DNA of 64,000 bases from an uncultured Bacteroidales bacterium (GCA_903916595.1 CAIWXI010000098.1:1-64000), one strand, 5' to 3'. Numbered from the stretch's first letter, positions 11,504 to 23,563 are shown. Notes: a model not told the origin generated them from the letters alone. Program-made: numbers and translations.

Positions 11504-11533
11504 AAAAGTGAACAACAATAATATATCTGAGTA

Positions 11534-11962
11534 ATGTTACAGCCAAAGAAGACTAAGTACAGAAAAATGCAGAAGGGTAAGATGAAAGGCAACGCAAAGC
11601 GTGGTCATCAGCTTGCTTTTGGCTCTTTCGGTATTAAAACTCTCGAAGAAGCATGGATCACAGGCCGCCAGATTGAGGCAGCCCGTCAGGCCATTACCCG
11701 TCATATGAAACGTGAAGGTCAGATATGGATTCGTATCTTTCCCGATAAACCGGTGACCAAAAAACCGGCGGAAGTCCGTATGGGTAAAGGAAAGGGAGCT
11801 CCCGAGTATTTCGTGGCCAGGGTAACCCCGGGCCGTATTATGTTTGAAATTGATGGCGTTCCCGAGGCCGTGGCGAAAGAGGCATTGCGCCTTGGAACCC
11901 AGAAGTTGCCCGTGGCATGTAAGACTGTAGTACGTTACGATTATGACGAAGATCAAGCATAA
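11534..11962 (+). CDS. rplP: 50S ribosomal protein L16
   Basis: This 142-residue protein begins [15 protein letters not shown] and has the [21 protein letters not shown] core of L16, which helps position A-site tRNA. It follows rpsC by 30 bases in the standard S10-operon order. Confidence 0.98.
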   Translation: MLQPKKTKYRKMQKGKMKGNAKRGHQLAFGSFGIKTLEEAWITGRQIEAARQAITRHMKREGQIWIRIFPDKPVTKKPAEVRMGKGKGAPEYFVARVTPGRIMFEIDGVPEAVAKEALRLGTQKLPVACKTVVRYDYDEDQA

Positions 11963-12004
11963 GTTTAAATAGCCTGAAGCTATTTCAGATTAAAACAGAA
12001 AGAA

Positions 12005-12226
12005 ATGGAACAAAAAGTAATCAAAGAGTTAACAAGCGGTGAGATTGTTGAACGACTGGACGAGGAAAAAAGGCAGCTTTCAAGGCTGAAACTCAACCAT
12101 GCTGTTTCCCCACTCGAAAACCCCAATAAAATCAAGGCCTACCGCAAAACTATTGCACGTCTTGAGACCGAATTGCGCTATCGTGTTCGTAGTGGTGAAA
12201 AAATCGTAAAGCCTGTAAAGCATTAA
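12005..12226 (+). CDS. rpmC: 50S ribosomal protein L29
   Basis: This 73-residue, mostly helical protein has the L29 pattern ERLDEEKRQLSRLKLNHAVSP...ENPNKIKAYRKTIARLETELR. L29 packs beside L23 at the tunnel exit. It starts 42 bases after rplP, and 3 bases separate it from rpsQ. Confidence 0.95.
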   Translation: MEQKVIKELTSGEIVERLDEEKRQLSRLKLNHAVSPLENPNKIKAYRKTIARLETELRYRVRSGEKIVKPVKH

Positions 12227-12229
12227 TTT

Positions 12230-12487
12230 ATGGAAACCAGAAAACTAAGAAAGGAAAAGACCGGGATCGTGATCAGCAACAAAATGGAGAAATCTATTGT
12301 AGTTGAGGTCGAGCGTAAGATTAAACACCCGAAATACGGAAAATTCGTAAAAAAATCATCGCGCTTTATGGCTCATGATGAACAGAAACAGTGCAGCGAA
12401 GGTGATAAAGTTTTAATTGCCGAAAGCCGGCCATTAAGTAAGAATAAATGTTGGAGACTTGTCGAAATCATTGAAAAGGTTAAATAG
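12230..12487 (+). CDS. rpsQ: 30S ribosomal protein S17
   Basis: This 85-residue OB-fold protein has [19 protein letters not shown] and a C-terminal [15 protein letters not shown]17 is an early-binding 30S protein. It sits between rpmC and rplN with gaps of 2-3 bases. Confidence 0.97.
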   Translation: METRKLRKEKTGIVISNKMEKSIVVEVERKIKHPKYGKFVKKSSRFMAHDEQKQCSEGDKVLIAESRPLSKNKCWRLVEIIEKVK

Positions 12488-12489
12488 CC

Positions 12490-12858
12490 ATGATACAGCA
12501 GGAGTCAAGATTAACAGTAGCAGATAACAGTGGAGCCAAAGAGGTACTTTGTATTAAGGTACTCGGCGGAACCCGTAAACGTTATGCCTCGGTAGGCGAC
12601 CGCATCGTTGTTACCGTGAAGAATGCACTACCATCGGGCAATATCAAGAAAGGAACGGTGTCGAAGGCTGTGGTTGTTCGTACTACCAAAGAAATACGTC
12701 GCGCCGATGGTTCATACATCAGTTTTGATGATAATGCAGTTGTACTGCTCAATAATACAGGAGAACTTATTGGTACCCGTATCTTCGGACCGGTTGCACG
12801 CGAACTCCGTGAAAAACAATTTATGAAAATAGTTTCATTGGCACCTGAAGTGCTATAA
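12490..12858 (+). CDS. rplN: 50S ribosomal protein L14
   Basis: This 122-residue protein begins [19 protein letters not shown] and has [20 protein letters not shown] at the end, both diagnostic of L14. L14 forms intersubunit bridges. The length is canonical. Confidence 0.98.
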   Translation: MIQQESRLTVADNSGAKEVLCIKVLGGTRKRYASVGDRIVVTVKNALPSGNIKKGTVSKAVVVRTTKEIRRADGSYISFDDNAVVLLNNTGELIGTRIFGPVARELREKQFMKIVSLAPEVL

Positions 12859-12870
12859 CAGAATTCTACC

Positions 12871-13194
12871 ATGCAGAAGAAATTACATATCCGCAAAGGC
12901 GATACAGTGATGGTCATTGCCGGAGATTCCAGAGGTCAGCAAGGCAAGGTACTGAATGTCAACATCGATAGGGAGATGGCGATTGTGGAGGGAGTGAACA
13001 TGGTTTCAAAACACACGAAGCCTAATGCGAAGAGCCCACAGGGAGGAATCGTGAAGAAAGAAGCACAGGTGCATGTTTCAAACCTGAAAAGTATTGATAA
13101 CACGGGAAAGCCTACCCGTAAAGGAAAAAAAGTTGACAGCAAGACCGGAAAAGTGGTTCGTTATTCTAAAAAATCAGGGGAGGTAATAAAGTAA
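12871..13194 (+). CDS. rplX: 50S ribosomal protein L24
   Basis: This 107-residue protein has an N-terminal KOW motif ([22 protein letters not shown]) and the [11 protein letters not shown] segment. L24 starts 50S assembly on 23S rRNA. Its stop codon overlaps the rplE start by one base (TAATG), which suggests translational coupling. Confidence 0.97.
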   Translation: MQKKLHIRKGDTVMVIAGDSRGQQGKVLNVNIDREMAIVEGVNMVSKHTKPNAKSPQGGIVKKEAQVHVSNLKSIDNTGKPTRKGKKVDSKTGKVVRYSKKSGEVIK

Positions 13195-13745
13195 TGGCTT
13201 ACATACCGAGATTAAAAGAAAAATACCTGAAGGATGTTGTTCCGGCTTTAATGAGCCAGTTCAGCTATAAAAACCAAATGCAGGTTCCCAAAATCACCAA
13301 GATCTGTCTGAACCAGGGTTTAGGTATTGCTATCACAGACCGTAAATTTATTGAAACAGGACTGAGTGAAATGACTCTTATCACTGGACAGAAGGCTGTT
13401 CCTACAAAATCGAGGAAGGATATTTCAAACTTCAAACTCAGAAAAGGAAACGCTATCGGAGCAAGGGTTACTTTGCGAGGGGAGAGGATGTATGAATTTC
13501 TCGACCGCCTTGTTTCTGTTGCGCTGCCTCGTGTTCGTGACTTTCGCGGGGTGAACGACAAAGGTTTTGACGGACGTGGCAATTATACTGTAGGAATCAC
13601 CGAACAGATTATCTTTCCCGAGATCGATATTGATAAAGTTACCAAGATCAATGGGTTGGATATAACTTTCGTGACCACAGCACCAACCGATCGTGAGGCT
13701 TTGGCTCTCTTAAAAGAATTCGGAATTCCATTTAAAACAAGATAA
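13194..13745 (+). CDS. rplE: 50S ribosomal protein L5
   Basis: This 183-residue protein has L5 features: a [13 protein letters not shown] start, a 5S-rRNA contact region [25 protein letters not shown] in two adjoining pieces, and the [19 protein letters not shown] end. L5 anchors 5S rRNA and touches P-site tRNA. It is coupled to rplX. Confidence 0.98.
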   Translation: MAYIPRLKEKYLKDVVPALMSQFSYKNQMQVPKITKICLNQGLGIAITDRKFIETGLSEMTLITGQKAVPTKSRKDISNFKLRKGNAIGARVTLRGERMYEFLDRLVSVALPRVRDFRGVNDKGFDGRGNYTVGITEQIIFPEIDIDKVTKINGLDITFVTTAPTDREALALLKEFGIPFKTR

Positions 13746-13749
13746 CAAC

Positions 13750-14019
13750 ATGGCAAAAGAATCCATTAAATCAAGGGAAGTTAAAAGAGAACGTCTTGTT
13801 GCAAAATACGCTGCAAAGCGTAAAGCTTTGAAAGAAGCTGGTGACTACATCGCTCTCCAGAAGCTTCCCAAGAATGCCTCGCCAGTTCGTCTGCATAACC
13901 GTTGCAAACTTACCGGCAGACCTAAAGGCTATATGAGACTTTTCGGGATATCGCGTATCAATTTCCGCGAAATGGCCAACAAAGGCCTGATCCCGGGAGT
14001 AAGAAAAGCCAGCTGGTAA
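13750..14019 (+). CDS. rpsN: 30S ribosomal protein S14, zinc-free type
   Basis: This 89-residue protein ends in the S14 signature [19 protein letters not shown]. It has only one Cys in the region where the short zinc form has four, so it is the C-minus type. That form is usual in Bacteroidetes and needs no zinc. It follows rplE by 4 bases. Confidence 0.97.
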   Translation: MAKESIKSREVKRERLVAKYAAKRKALKEAGDYIALQKLPKNASPVRLHNRCKLTGRPKGYMRLFGISRINFREMANKGLIPGVRKASW

Positions 14020-14055
14020 TTTGAATAGATTATTAACAAACAGATATTTAACAAA

Positions 14056-14454
14056 ATGGTTACTGATCCCATTGCAGATTATTTGACGAGAATTAGGAAT
14101 GCCGTTATGGCAAACCACCGGGTTGTAGAAATCCCGAAATCAAGAATCAAAGAAGATATTACCCGTATTCTCTTTGAGAAAGGGTATATCCTGAATTTTA
14201 AAATAGAAAATGAACCCAGTCCGGGAATGATCAAGATCGCTTTGAAATATCATCCGGTAACAAAGCTTTCTGCACTGAACTCCCTGGTGAGGGTTTCCAA
14301 ACCTGGTCTAAGGAAATATGTCGACTGCGATAAACTTCCTCGTGTATTGAACGGACTTGGAATAGCAATCCTGTCTACTTCACAGGGAGTGATGACCGAT
14401 AAGGAAGCACGCACGAAAAAAGTCGGCGGCGAGGTTTTATGTTACATTAGTTAA
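14056..14454 (+). CDS. rpsH: 30S ribosomal protein S8
   Basis: This 132-residue protein begins with DPIADYLTRIRNA and ends TDKEARTKKVGGEVLCYIS, both typical of S8. S8 binds central-domain 16S rRNA; in E. coli it represses the spc operon. No S8-like target was identified by eye. Confidence 0.98.
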   Translation: MVTDPIADYLTRIRNAVMANHRVVEIPKSRIKEDITRILFEKGYILNFKIENEPSPGMIKIALKYHPVTKLSALNSLVRVSKPGLRKYVDCDKLPRVLNGLGIAILSTSQGVMTDKEARTKKVGGEVLCYIS

Positions 14455-14456
14455 TC

Positions 14457-14462
14457 AGGAGG
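14457..14462 (+). promoter_or_regulatory. Strong Shine-Dalgarno sequence for rplF
   Basis: A perfect AGGAGG lies 8 bases before the rplF ATG at 14471. Most starts in this window lack such a match, in keeping with the weak use of Shine-Dalgarno sequences in Bacteroidetes, so this site stands out inside the spc cluster. Confidence 0.7.
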
Positions 14463-14470
14463 TTCATTAT

Positions 14471-15028
14471 ATGTCAAGAATTGGAAAACTTCCCATAGCA
14501 ATACCAGACGGTGTCGAGATAAGCGTATCAGATGCCAACCTGGTAACGGTGAAAGGTAAGCTGGGCGAACTGACCCAGCAAATGGATCCGAAAATTACGA
14601 TCCGGGTTGAAAACAGCATATTGTATGTTCAGCGCGGTAGTGATGCAAAGGACGAACGCGCTAAGCACGGCCTTTACAGGGCTTTGCTGTTCAACATGAT
14701 CAAAGGGGTAAGCGAGGGATTTACCATCGTCCAGGAAATGGTCGGTGTGGGTTACAAAGCCTCGGCTTCCGGTCAGTCACTGGAACTTGCCCTGGGTTTC
14801 TCACACAACCTTATACTGGAACTTCCCAAAGAAGTATTACTTCAAACTACAGCTGAAAAAGGTAAGAATCCGACTATTATTCTGAAATCACATGATAAAC
14901 AACTGATTGGTCAGGTTGCTGCCAAGATTCGGTCATTTCGCAAGCCAGAGCCATACAAAGGCAAAGGTATCCGCTTCCAGGGAGAAGAGATTAAGAAGAA
15001 AGCAGGTAAATCTGCTGCAGGAGCATAA
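14471..15028 (+). CDS. rplF: 50S ribosomal protein L6
   Basis: This 185-residue protein begins MSRIGKLPIAIPDGVEI and ends with KPEPYKGKGIRFQGEEIKKK plus GK, the L6 signature. L6 stabilises the factor-binding region of the 50S subunit. The ATG at 14471 is set by the AGGAGG 8 bases upstream. Confidence 0.98.
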   Translation: MSRIGKLPIAIPDGVEISVSDANLVTVKGKLGELTQQMDPKITIRVENSILYVQRGSDAKDERAKHGLYRALLFNMIKGVSEGFTIVQEMVGVGYKASASGQSLELALGFSHNLILELPKEVLLQTTAEKGKNPTIILKSHDKQLIGQVAAKIRSFRKPEPYKGKGIRFQGEEIKKKAGKSAAGA

Positions 15029-15058
15029 TATTCATCATTAGATTAAATTCATAACAGA

Positions 15059-15421
15059 ATGGTTACCAGTAATAAAAAAGATTTTCGCAGGTTCAGGATC
15101 AAGCACAGGGTACGTAAAATCGTACATGGGACACCTGACAGGCCTCGCATGACGGTTTTCAGAAGTAGTAAATCCATCTATGTCCAGCTCATCGACGACC
15201 TGGCACACAAGACATTACTCTCTGCATCTTCTGCGGAGAAGACGATGACCGATGCCAAGGGTACCAAAACAGAGATTGCAAAGCTGGTTGGCAAGAGTAT
15301 TGCCGACAAAGCACTTCAGGCAGGAATCTCTTCGGTAGTTTTTGACAGGAACGGATATTTATATCATGGCAGGGTTAAAGCTTTGGCTGATGCAGCCAGA
15401 GAAGGCGGCCTTAAATTTTAA
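15059..15421 (+). CDS. rplR: 50S ribosomal protein L18
   Basis: This 120-residue protein has [20 protein letters not shown] at its start and [20 protein letters not shown] at its end. L18 binds 5S rRNA together with L5. It is 30 bases after rplF and 6 before rpsE. Confidence 0.98.
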   Translation: MVTSNKKDFRRFRIKHRVRKIVHGTPDRPRMTVFRSSKSIYVQLIDDLAHKTLLSASSAEKTMTDAKGTKTEIAKLVGKSIADKALQAGISSVVFDRNGYLYHGRVKALADAAREGGLKF

Positions 15422-15427
15422 TCAGGT

Positions 15428-15946
15428 ATGACGAACGTTAACGTAAAAAGAGTAAAATCAAGCGAAATTGAATTCAAAGATCGCCTGGTCAGCATCCAGA
15501 GGGTGACAAAAGTGACCAAGGGCGGTCGAACCTTCAGTTTCTCTGCCATTGTTGTGGTAGGTAATGAAAATGGGGTAGTTGGTTACGGGCTTGGAAAAGC
15601 AAAAGAAGTAACTGCTGCTATCGCCAAAGGTATCGACGATGCCAAGAAAAATCTGATTAAAGTCCCTATTCTTAAAAGTACTATTCCTCACGAACAGCTT
15701 GGGAAATACAGCGGTGCTCTGGTTTTTCTGAAACCCGCCTCTCCCGGTACCGGCGTTATTGCTGGTGGCGCTATGCGTGCAGTACTTGAAAGTGTTGGCA
15801 TAAAAGACGTGCTGGCAAAGTCAAAGGGTTCATCTAATCCTCATAGTGTGGTGAAAGCCACTATAAATGCGCTGATGAAGATGCGCGACCCATACACCAT
15901 TGCCCAGTTGCGTGGCATCGATATGGACAAAGTTTTTAACGGTTAA
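15428..15946 (+). CDS. rpsE: 30S ribosomal protein S5
   Basis: This 172-residue protein has the S5 double-stranded RNA-binding fold ([39 protein letters not shown]) and [20 protein letters not shown]5 contributes to decoding accuracy and mRNA unwinding. No deviation from the family is seen. Confidence 0.98.
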   Translation: MTNVNVKRVKSSEIEFKDRLVSIQRVTKVTKGGRTFSFSAIVVVGNENGVVGYGLGKAKEVTAAIAKGIDDAKKNLIKVPILKSTIPHEQLGKYSGALVFLKPASPGTGVIAGGAMRAVLESVGIKDVLAKSKGSSNPHSVVKATINALMKMRDPYTIAQLRGIDMDKVFNG

Positions 15947-15968
15947 CAAATTGCAAAGCATAACGGCA

Positions 15969-16148
15969 ATGAAAAAAGTAAAAATAACTCAGGTTCGCAG
16001 TAAAATCGGACATCCGGAGCGCCAGAAACGTACTTTGGAAGCCTTAGGGCTAAAGCGTATCCGCCATACTGTGGAGCACGATGCAACTCCCCAGATTATG
16101 GGAATGGTTGAAAAAGTAAAGCATCTCGTAAAGTTTGAAGAAGTTTAA
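15969..16148 (+). CDS. rpmD: 50S ribosomal protein L30
   Basis: This 59-residue protein starts at the ATG at 15969 (MKKVKITQVRSKIGHPERQK), giving the normal L30 length. The reading frame stays open further upstream to 15900, but that part lies inside rpsE. L30 packs near the 5S region. The next gene, rplO, follows after 20 bases. Confidence 0.96.
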   Translation: MKKVKITQVRSKIGHPERQKRTLEALGLKRIRHTVEHDATPQIMGMVEKVKHLVKFEEV

Positions 16149-16168
16149 TCTCTGATAAGGATAATAAC

Positions 16169-16615
16169 ATGGATTTAAGTAATCTTAAACCGGCAAAAGG
16201 TTCTACAAAGAAAGAGAAACGTATCGGCAGAGGAACAGGCTCAGGTCACGGCGGAACATCAACCCGCGGCCATAAAGGCGCCAAGTCACGCTCCGGTTAC
16301 TCGAAAAAACTGGGTTTTGAAGGTGGTCAGATGTCTCTGGCACGCCGGGTACCCAAGTTCGGATTCAAGAATTTTAACCGCGTCGAATTTAAAGGCATCA
16401 ATCTTGACAGCCTCCAGGAGCTTAGTGAAAAGAAGAACCTTCTGGTTATAGGCATTGAAACTCTCATTGAAGCAGGGGTAGTCTCAAAGAAAGATAAAAT
16501 AAAGATTCTCGGACGCGGAGAACTGAAAGCCAAACTTGAAGTTACAGCACATGCTTTCTCGGCATCGGCTAAGAAAGCCATTGAAGATTTAGGTGGAATA
16601 GCAAACATTATTTAA
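16169..16615 (+). CDS. rplO: 50S ribosomal protein L15
   Basis: This 148-residue protein begins MDLSNLKPAKGSTKKEKRIG and has the Gly-rich GRGTGSGHGGTSTRGHKGAK stretch of L15. L15 is a late 50S assembly protein with a long extension into rRNA. It precedes secY by 10 bases. Confidence 0.98.
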   Translation: MDLSNLKPAKGSTKKEKRIGRGTGSGHGGTSTRGHKGAKSRSGYSKKLGFEGGQMSLARRVPKFGFKNFNRVEFKGINLDSLQELSEKKNLLVIGIETLIEAGVVSKKDKIKILGRGELKAKLEVTAHAFSASAKKAIEDLGGIANII

Positions 16616-16625
16616 ACCTGTTTGA

Positions 16626-17993
16626 ATGAAAAAACTGATTCAAACCATCAGGAATATTTGGAAAATTGACGATCTCAGGAAGAGGATCATGTATACCATC
16701 GGTATCCTTCTGATCTATCGGTTCGGAGCATATGTCGTACTTCCTGGTGTAGATCCCAGCATGTTACATAACCTTCAGAACCAGTCGAAGCAGGGTTTAC
16801 TTGGGCTTTTGAATATGTTTTCTGGCGGAGCTTTTGCAAATGCATCTATTTTCGCACTGGGTATCATGCCTTATATCTCGGCATCTATCGTGATGCAGCT
16901 TTTAGGAATGGCTATACCCTATTTTCAGAAATTGCAGAAGGAAGGAGATAGCGGAAGAAAGAAAATCAATCAGATCACCCGTTATCTTACCGTAGTGATA
17001 TTGATACTTCAGTCGCCGGCATATATTGCCAATCTCGTTTCACAACTTCCCCCTGAAGCTGTCTATCCGTTCAACCCTAATTTTACTCACCATTCGGTCT
17101 TCTCCTTTTTCGGAATCATGTCAATCGTGATTCTTACAGCCGGGTCTATGTTTATTATGTGGCTTGGCGAGAGGATAACAGATAAAGGGATTGGAAACGG
17201 CATCTCGCTGATCATCATGATCGGTATCATTGCCAGACTGCCATTTTCGTTAGTAGGGGAGCTGGTATCCAGGATGGAACAGAAAGGTGGCGGGCTTGTT
17301 TTCTTTGTTGTAGAGCTGGCATTTCTGGTTCTGGTTATTCTGGTCACTATTCTTTTGGTGCAGGGAACACGAAAGATCCCTGTTCAGTATGCCAAACGGA
17401 TTGTCGGTAACAAACAGTACGGGGGAGTGAGGCAATATATACCATTAAAGGTCAACGCCGCCGGCGTTATGCCTATCATTTTTGCTCAGGCTATTATGTT
17501 CCTGCCACTTACTATTGCCGGGTTTGCCAGTAATGACACCTTGTCGGGCGTGGCCCGGGTATTTACCGATTACAACAGCTTACCTTATAATCTTACCTTT
17601 TTCGTCCTGATTATTTTCTTCACTTATTTCTATACAGCTATCACGATCAATCCAAACCAGATGGCCGAAGATATGAAGAAGAACGGAGGATTTATTCCTG
17701 GTGTAAAACCCGGAAAGAGAACAGCAGAATTTATTGACGATGTAATGTCCAGAATCACACTTCCCGGTTCGATTTTCCTTGGCTTTGTTGCTGTTATGCC
17801 GGCCTTTGTGAGGTTGATAGGGGTTACCAGCCAGTTCGCCCAGTTCTATGGTGGGACTTCGCTGCTCATCCTTGTTGGTGTTGTACTGGATACTTTACAG
17901 CAGATTGAAAGCCACCTTCTGATGCGCCATTATGATGGCCTTACCAAATCGGGTCGGATAAAGGGCAGATCGTCGTATGGAGCTGCCGGCTGA
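16626..17993 (+). CDS. secY: Protein translocase subunit SecY
   Basis: This 455-residue protein has about ten membrane helices and forms the protein-conducting channel with SecE and SecG. The plug/TM2 region (FSGGAFANASIFALGIMPYI) and the cytoplasmic loop before the last helices (MKKNGGFIPGVKPGKRT) are clear. Its place in the spc operon after rplO is standard. Confidence 0.98.
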   Translation: MKKLIQTIRNIWKIDDLRKRIMYTIGILLIYRFGAYVVLPGVDPSMLHNLQNQSKQGLLGLLNMFSGGAFANASIFALGIMPYISASIVMQLLGMAIPYFQKLQKEGDSGRKKINQITRYLTVVILILQSPAYIANLVSQLPPEAVYPFNPNFTHHSVFSFFGIMSIVILTAGSMFIMWLGERITDKGIGNGISLIIMIGIIARLPFSLVGELVSRMEQKGGGLVFFVVELAFLVLVILVTILLVQGTRKIPVQYAKRIVGNKQYGGVRQYIPLKVNAAGVMPIIFAQAIMFLPLTIAGFASNDTLSGVARVFTDYNSLPYNLTFFVLIIFFTYFYTAITINPNQMAEDMKKNGGFIPGVKPGKRTAEFIDDVMSRITLPGSIFLGFVAVMPAFVRLIGVTSQFAQFYGGTSLLILVGVVLDTLQQIESHLLMRHYDGLTKSGRIKGRSSYGAAG

Positions 17994-18013
17994 TGAAACT
18001 AAATTGAAATTGA

Positions 18014-18793
18014 ATGTTTATTAAAACTGCGGAAGAAATTGAATTATTAAGAGAGAATGCTTTAATTGTAAGCAGAACTCTGGCCGCGGTTGCGAAAGAG
18101 ATAAAACCAGGTGTTCAGACGAAGACACTTGACAAAATAGCCGAGGAATATATTCGGTCTCAAGGGGCGGTACCAGGATTTAAAGGGTACCGGGGGTTTC
18201 CCGCAACCCTGTGCATATCCCTGAATGACGAAGTGGTGCACGGAATACCGGGAGAGAGAGTTCTTTTAAATGGTGATATTGTTTCGATAGACTGCGGATG
18301 CCTGAAGCACGGCTACTATGGTGATTCTGCCTATACCTTTACGGTTGGCGAGGTAAAACCTGAAGTGAAACTGCTTCTGAAAAGGACAAGGGAATCCTTG
18401 TTCAAAGCGTTGGAAGTTGCTGTTACAGGGAAACGTGTTGGAGATATCGGCTCCACTGTTCAGGATTACGTGGAGAGTTTCGGATACTCTGTCGTGAGGG
18501 AGCTTGTAGGGCATGGAATAGGGAAAACGCTGCACGAAAAACCAGATATTCCCAATTATGGGAAACGAGGTTCCGGACAGAAACTTTCTGAAGGTCTGGT
18601 CATTTGCATTGAGCCGATGATAAACATGGGCACAAAAAATGTGGTTCAGTCGAGCGATGGATGGACCATCCGTACGGCCGACCGTTTGCCATCAGCGCAT
18701 TTTGAGCTTACAGTCGTAATAAGGAAGGATAAAGTAGATGTTCTTTCCACGTTTAAATATATCGAAGAAATTTTGGGAGTACAACTTATATAA
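18014..18793 (+). CDS. map: Type I methionine aminopeptidase
   Basis: This 259-residue enzyme removes N-terminal Met from nascent proteins. The dinuclear metal ligands are in place: Asp in the [18 protein letters not shown] region, His in [10 protein letters not shown], and Glu in CIEPMINMG. It lacks an N-terminal extension, as expected for type Ia. It ends one base before infA. Confidence 0.97.
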   Translation: MFIKTAEEIELLRENALIVSRTLAAVAKEIKPGVQTKTLDKIAEEYIRSQGAVPGFKGYRGFPATLCISLNDEVVHGIPGERVLLNGDIVSIDCGCLKHGYYGDSAYTFTVGEVKPEVKLLLKRTRESLFKALEVAVTGKRVGDIGSTVQDYVESFGYSVVRELVGHGIGKTLHEKPDIPNYGKRGSGQKLSEGLVICIEPMINMGTKNVVQSSDGWTIRTADRLPSAHFELTVVIRKDKVDVLSTFKYIEEILGVQLI

Positions 18794-18794
18794 T

Positions 18795-19013
18795 ATGTCA
18801 AAACAAGCCTCAATTCAGCAGGACGGCACTGTCGTCGAATCACTGGGCAATGCCATGTTCAGGGTCGAACTGGAGAATGGCCATGTGATTACTGCCCATA
18901 TTTCAGGAAAAATGAGGATGCATTATATCAAAATACTTCCGGGAGACCGGGTTAGGATCGAAATGTCGCCCTATGATTTAACAAAAGGAAGAATAACATT
19001 CCGCTATCAATAG
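18795..19013 (+). CDS. infA: Translation initiation factor IF-1
   Basis: This 72-residue OB-fold protein starts at 18795 ([17 protein letters not shown]), giving the canonical length and C-terminus ([15 protein letters not shown]). The frame is open further upstream to 18738, but that part overlaps map. IF-1 blocks the A site during initiation. Confidence 0.97.
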   Translation: MSKQASIQQDGTVVESLGNAMFRVELENGHVITAHISGKMRMHYIKILPGDRVRIEMSPYDLTKGRITFRYQ

Positions 19014-19030
19014 AAATAAAGAAAAACAAA

Positions 19031-19147
19031 ATGAAAGTCAGAACATCTATAAAAAAAAGGTCGGCCGACTGCAAAATCGTCCGCAGGAAAGGGACTTTGT
19101 TCGTGATCAATAAAAAGAATCCCAAATTCAAGCAAAGACAAGGTTAA
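19031..19147 (+). CDS. rpmJ: 50S ribosomal protein L36, zinc-free
   Basis: This 38-residue protein begins [20 protein letters not shown] and ends NPKFKQRQG. Only one of the four zinc ligands of canonical L36 (Cys14) remains; the other positions are Ser, Asn and Phe. This C-minus form is typical of Bacteroidetes. It is easy to miss because it is so short, but the infA-rpmJ-rpsM order confirms it. Confidence 0.95.
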   Translation: MKVRTSIKKRSADCKIVRRKGTLFVINKKNPKFKQRQG

Positions 19148-19167
19148 TAAACTTTAAATTTAGAAAA

Positions 19168-19548
19168 ATGGCAAGAATTGCAGGTATTGATCTGCCTAAA
19201 AATAAAAGGGGAGAAATTGGTCTAACCTATATTTATGGCATCGGTAGAAGTAATGCTCAGAAGATCCTGACAGAAGCTGGAGTAGACTGGAATAAAAAGG
19301 TTCAGGATTGGGATGATGAGGAGCAGAATAAAATCCGTGCCATCATTAATGAAAAATTTAAGATTGAAGGAGCGCTGCGTTCTGAAGTCCAGATGAACAT
19401 CAAACGTTTGATGGATATCGGTAGCTATCGCGGGATCCGTCATCGTATCGGTTTGCCATTGAGGGGTCAGAGTACCAAGAATAATGCCCGTACCCGTAAA
19501 GGCCGCAAAAAGACTGTTGCAAACAAGAAGAAAGCAACTAAGGGGTAA
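19168..19548 (+). CDS. rpsM: 30S ribosomal protein S13
   Basis: This 126-residue protein begins [22 protein letters not shown] and ends in [19 protein letters not shown] plus a basic tail. S13 sits at the top of the 30S head and bridges to the 50S. A short 8-bp tandem repeat follows its stop. Confidence 0.98.
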   Translation: MARIAGIDLPKNKRGEIGLTYIYGIGRSNAQKILTEAGVDWNKKVQDWDDEEQNKIRAIINEKFKIEGALRSEVQMNIKRLMDIGSYRGIRHRIGLPLRGQSTKNNARTRKGRKKTVANKKKATKG

Positions 19549-19556
19549 AATTTAAA

Positions 19557-19596
19557 TAGCGAAGTAGCGAAGTAGCGAAATAGCGAAATAAAGAAG
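19557..19596. repeat. 8-bp tandem repeat between rpsM and rpsK
   Basis: Five copies of an 8-base unit, TAGCGAAG with small variants, fill most of the 59-base gap between rpsM and rpsK. The unit length is not a multiple of three, and every unit begins with TA. It resembles the other 7-8 bp repeats in this window. Confidence 0.9.
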
Positions 19597-19607
19597 TAAT
19601 AGATAAT

Positions 19608-19997
19608 ATGGCAAAGACTGAAAAAAGTTCAAAAAAAAGGGTTGTAAAGGTAGATGCATTAGGCAGGGCCTATATCAACGCCTCCTTTAATAACCTTATC
19701 ATCTCATTAACCAACAATACCGGACAGGTGATTTCCTGGTCTTCGGCTGGTAAAATGGGGTTTAAAGGTTCCAAAAAGAATACTCCATATGCTGCTCAGA
19801 TGGCTGCAACAGATGCCGCTAAGACCGCTTATGACCTGGGGTTGCGTAAGGTAAAGGTGTTTATTAAAGGACCAGGTGCCGGGCGTGAATCAGCCATGCG
19901 TACCATCCATAGTGCAGGTATCGAGGTGACCGAGATAATGGATATTACCCCGCTTCCTCATAACGGATGCCGCCCTCCGAAACGCAGGCGTGTATAA
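19608..19997 (+). CDS. rpsK: 30S ribosomal protein S11
   Basis: This 129-residue protein has [40 protein letters not shown] and the C-terminal [15 protein letters not shown] of S11. S11 lines the mRNA exit region on the platform. The start ATG lies 11 bases after the tandem repeat. Confidence 0.98.
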   Translation: MAKTEKSSKKRVVKVDALGRAYINASFNNLIISLTNNTGQVISWSSAGKMGFKGSKKNTPYAAQMAATDAAKTAYDLGLRKVKVFIKGPGAGRESAMRTIHSAGIEVTEIMDITPLPHNGCRPPKRRRV

Positions 19998-20028
19998 TCT
20001 GAAATAATCATAAAAAACAAACTACACC

Positions 20029-20634
20029 ATGGCAAGATATATTGGGCCGAAATCAAGAATTGCAAGAAGATTCAGGGATCCTATTTACGGACCTGATAAA
20101 AGTTACGAAAAGAAAAATTACCCTCCGGGGATGCATGGTCAGACCAAGCGACGTGCAAAAGCTTCGGAGTACGGAACTCAGCTGATGGAAAAGCAGAAAG
20201 CCAAGTATACCTATGGAATTCTGGAAAGGCAGTTCAGAAACATCTTTAACAAAGCATCTCATAAAGGTGGTATCACTGGTGAAGTGCTGCTTCAGCTTAT
20301 CGAATCGCGTCTCGACAACACGGTTTTCAGGCTTGGCATTGCCCCTACCAGGGATGGAGCCCGCCAGCTTATCGGTCATCGGCATATGCTGGTGAACGGT
20401 AAAGTTGTTAACATTCCTTCATATGAACTAAAGCCCGGTGATATTATCTCTGTGCGCGAACGTTCCAAATCGATGGAAATAATAACTGATTCACTGAGTG
20501 GCCGGGGCAATCAGTATCCCTGGCTTGAATGGGATGCAAATCTTTTGGCTGGTAAATTCATGAATTACCCCGAACGGTCGCAGATCCCCGAAAACATCAA
20601 GGAACAGCTGATCGTTGAGTTGTACTCGAAATAA
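20029..20634 (+). CDS. rpsD: 30S ribosomal protein S4
   Basis: This 201-residue protein begins [15 protein letters not shown] and has an S4 RNA-binding domain ([37 protein letters not shown]). S4 nucleates 30S body assembly. The N-terminal zinc knuckle of some S4 proteins is absent. Confidence 0.98.
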   Translation: MARYIGPKSRIARRFRDPIYGPDKSYEKKNYPPGMHGQTKRRAKASEYGTQLMEKQKAKYTYGILERQFRNIFNKASHKGGITGEVLLQLIESRLDNTVFRLGIAPTRDGARQLIGHRHMLVNGKVVNIPSYELKPGDIISVRERSKSMEIITDSLSGRGNQYPWLEWDANLLAGKFMNYPERSQIPENIKEQLIVELYSK

Positions 20635-20674
20635 CGGGAATACATTTTGATATTAACCTTTTAAATATAGTATT

Positions 20675-21667
20675 ATGGCTATTTTACCGTTCCAGAAACC
20701 TGACAAGGTGATCATGCTTGAATCGGATGATCGTCGCGGGATATTTGAATTTCGTCCGCTTGAGCCTGGTTTTGGTATTACCATTGGAAATGCGCTGAGA
20801 AGAATTCTTCTTTCATCTCTTGAAGGATTTGCGATTACTTCAATAAAGATTGAAGGCGTGGACCAGGAATTTTCAACACTCAAAGGGGTCATTGAAGATG
20901 TTACGGAGATCATTCTGAACCTTAAACAGATCCGTTTCAAAAGACTTATCGAAACCGAAAATTCCGAGAAGGTAACAGTGATTATCGCACAGCAAAAAGA
21001 ATTCAAGGCCGGTGATATCAATAAATTTCTTTCTGTTTTCCAGGTATTAAATCCCGAAATCGTTGTTTGTCATATGGAGCCTTCAGTCAAGCTTTCAATA
21101 GAGCTTGCCATTGATAAAGGAAGAGGATACGTTCCTGCTGATGAAAATAAAGCCCTCACTACTTCACTTGGCAGGATTGCCATTGACTCTATCCACACGC
21201 CAATAAAGAATGTAACATACAATATCGAGAATTTCCGCGTTGAGCAGAAGACCGACTATGAAAAACTGGTAATAGAAATTATTACCGATGGCTCAATTCC
21301 GCCGAAACATGCATTAAAAGAATCAGCCAAAATTCTGATCCATCATTTTATGTTGTTTTCAGATGAAAAGATCACACTGGATACAGCAGAAAAAACTGTC
21401 ACGGAAGAATTCGATGAAACGTCACTTCATATCAGGCAGCTATTGAAGACCAAGCTGGTTGACCTTGATCTTTCGGTTCGCGCATTGAATTGCCTGAAGG
21501 CAGCCGATGTTGAAACTCTTGGAGACCTGGTTGCATTCAATAAAAATGATCTTCTGAAATTCCGTAACTTCGGGAAGAAATCTCTTACCGAACTTGAAGA
21601 ACTTGTAAAATCAAAAGGAATGGAGTTCGGGATGAATACTTCAAAATATAAATTAGATAAGGATTAA
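20675..21667 (+). CDS. rpoA: RNA polymerase alpha subunit
   Basis: This 330-residue subunit has the assembly domain ([20 protein letters not shown]) and a C-terminal helix-hairpin-helix domain (about 255-320: [35 protein letters not shown]) that binds UP elements and activators. The dimer nucleates the polymerase core. Its place in the alpha operon, between rpsD and rplQ, is standard. Confidence 0.98.
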   Translation: MAILPFQKPDKVIMLESDDRRGIFEFRPLEPGFGITIGNALRRILLSSLEGFAITSIKIEGVDQEFSTLKGVIEDVTEIILNLKQIRFKRLIETENSEKVTVIIAQQKEFKAGDINKFLSVFQVLNPEIVVCHMEPSVKLSIELAIDKGRGYVPADENKALTTSLGRIAIDSIHTPIKNVTYNIENFRVEQKTDYEKLVIEIITDGSIPPKHALKESAKILIHHFMLFSDEKITLDTAEKTVTEEFDETSLHIRQLLKTKLVDLDLSVRALNCLKAADVETLGDLVAFNKNDLLKFRNFGKKSLTELEELVKSKGMEFGMNTSKYKLDKD

Positions 21668-21672
21668 TCGCG

Positions 21673-23500
<1,828 letters not shown>

Positions 23501-23563
23501 AATTTGTTAACAAATTGTAGAAAGTAAAGCCTGAAGGCCGTATCTGAAATGAAACGGCAATCA

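Noticed and set aside
19031-19147. Loss of zinc ligands in L36 as a defect
   Set aside because: The C-minus form of L36, and likewise S14, is normal in Bacteroidetes.
23502-23517. AT-rich palindrome after eno as a terminator
   Set aside because: The stem is short and AT-only, and no T-run follows.
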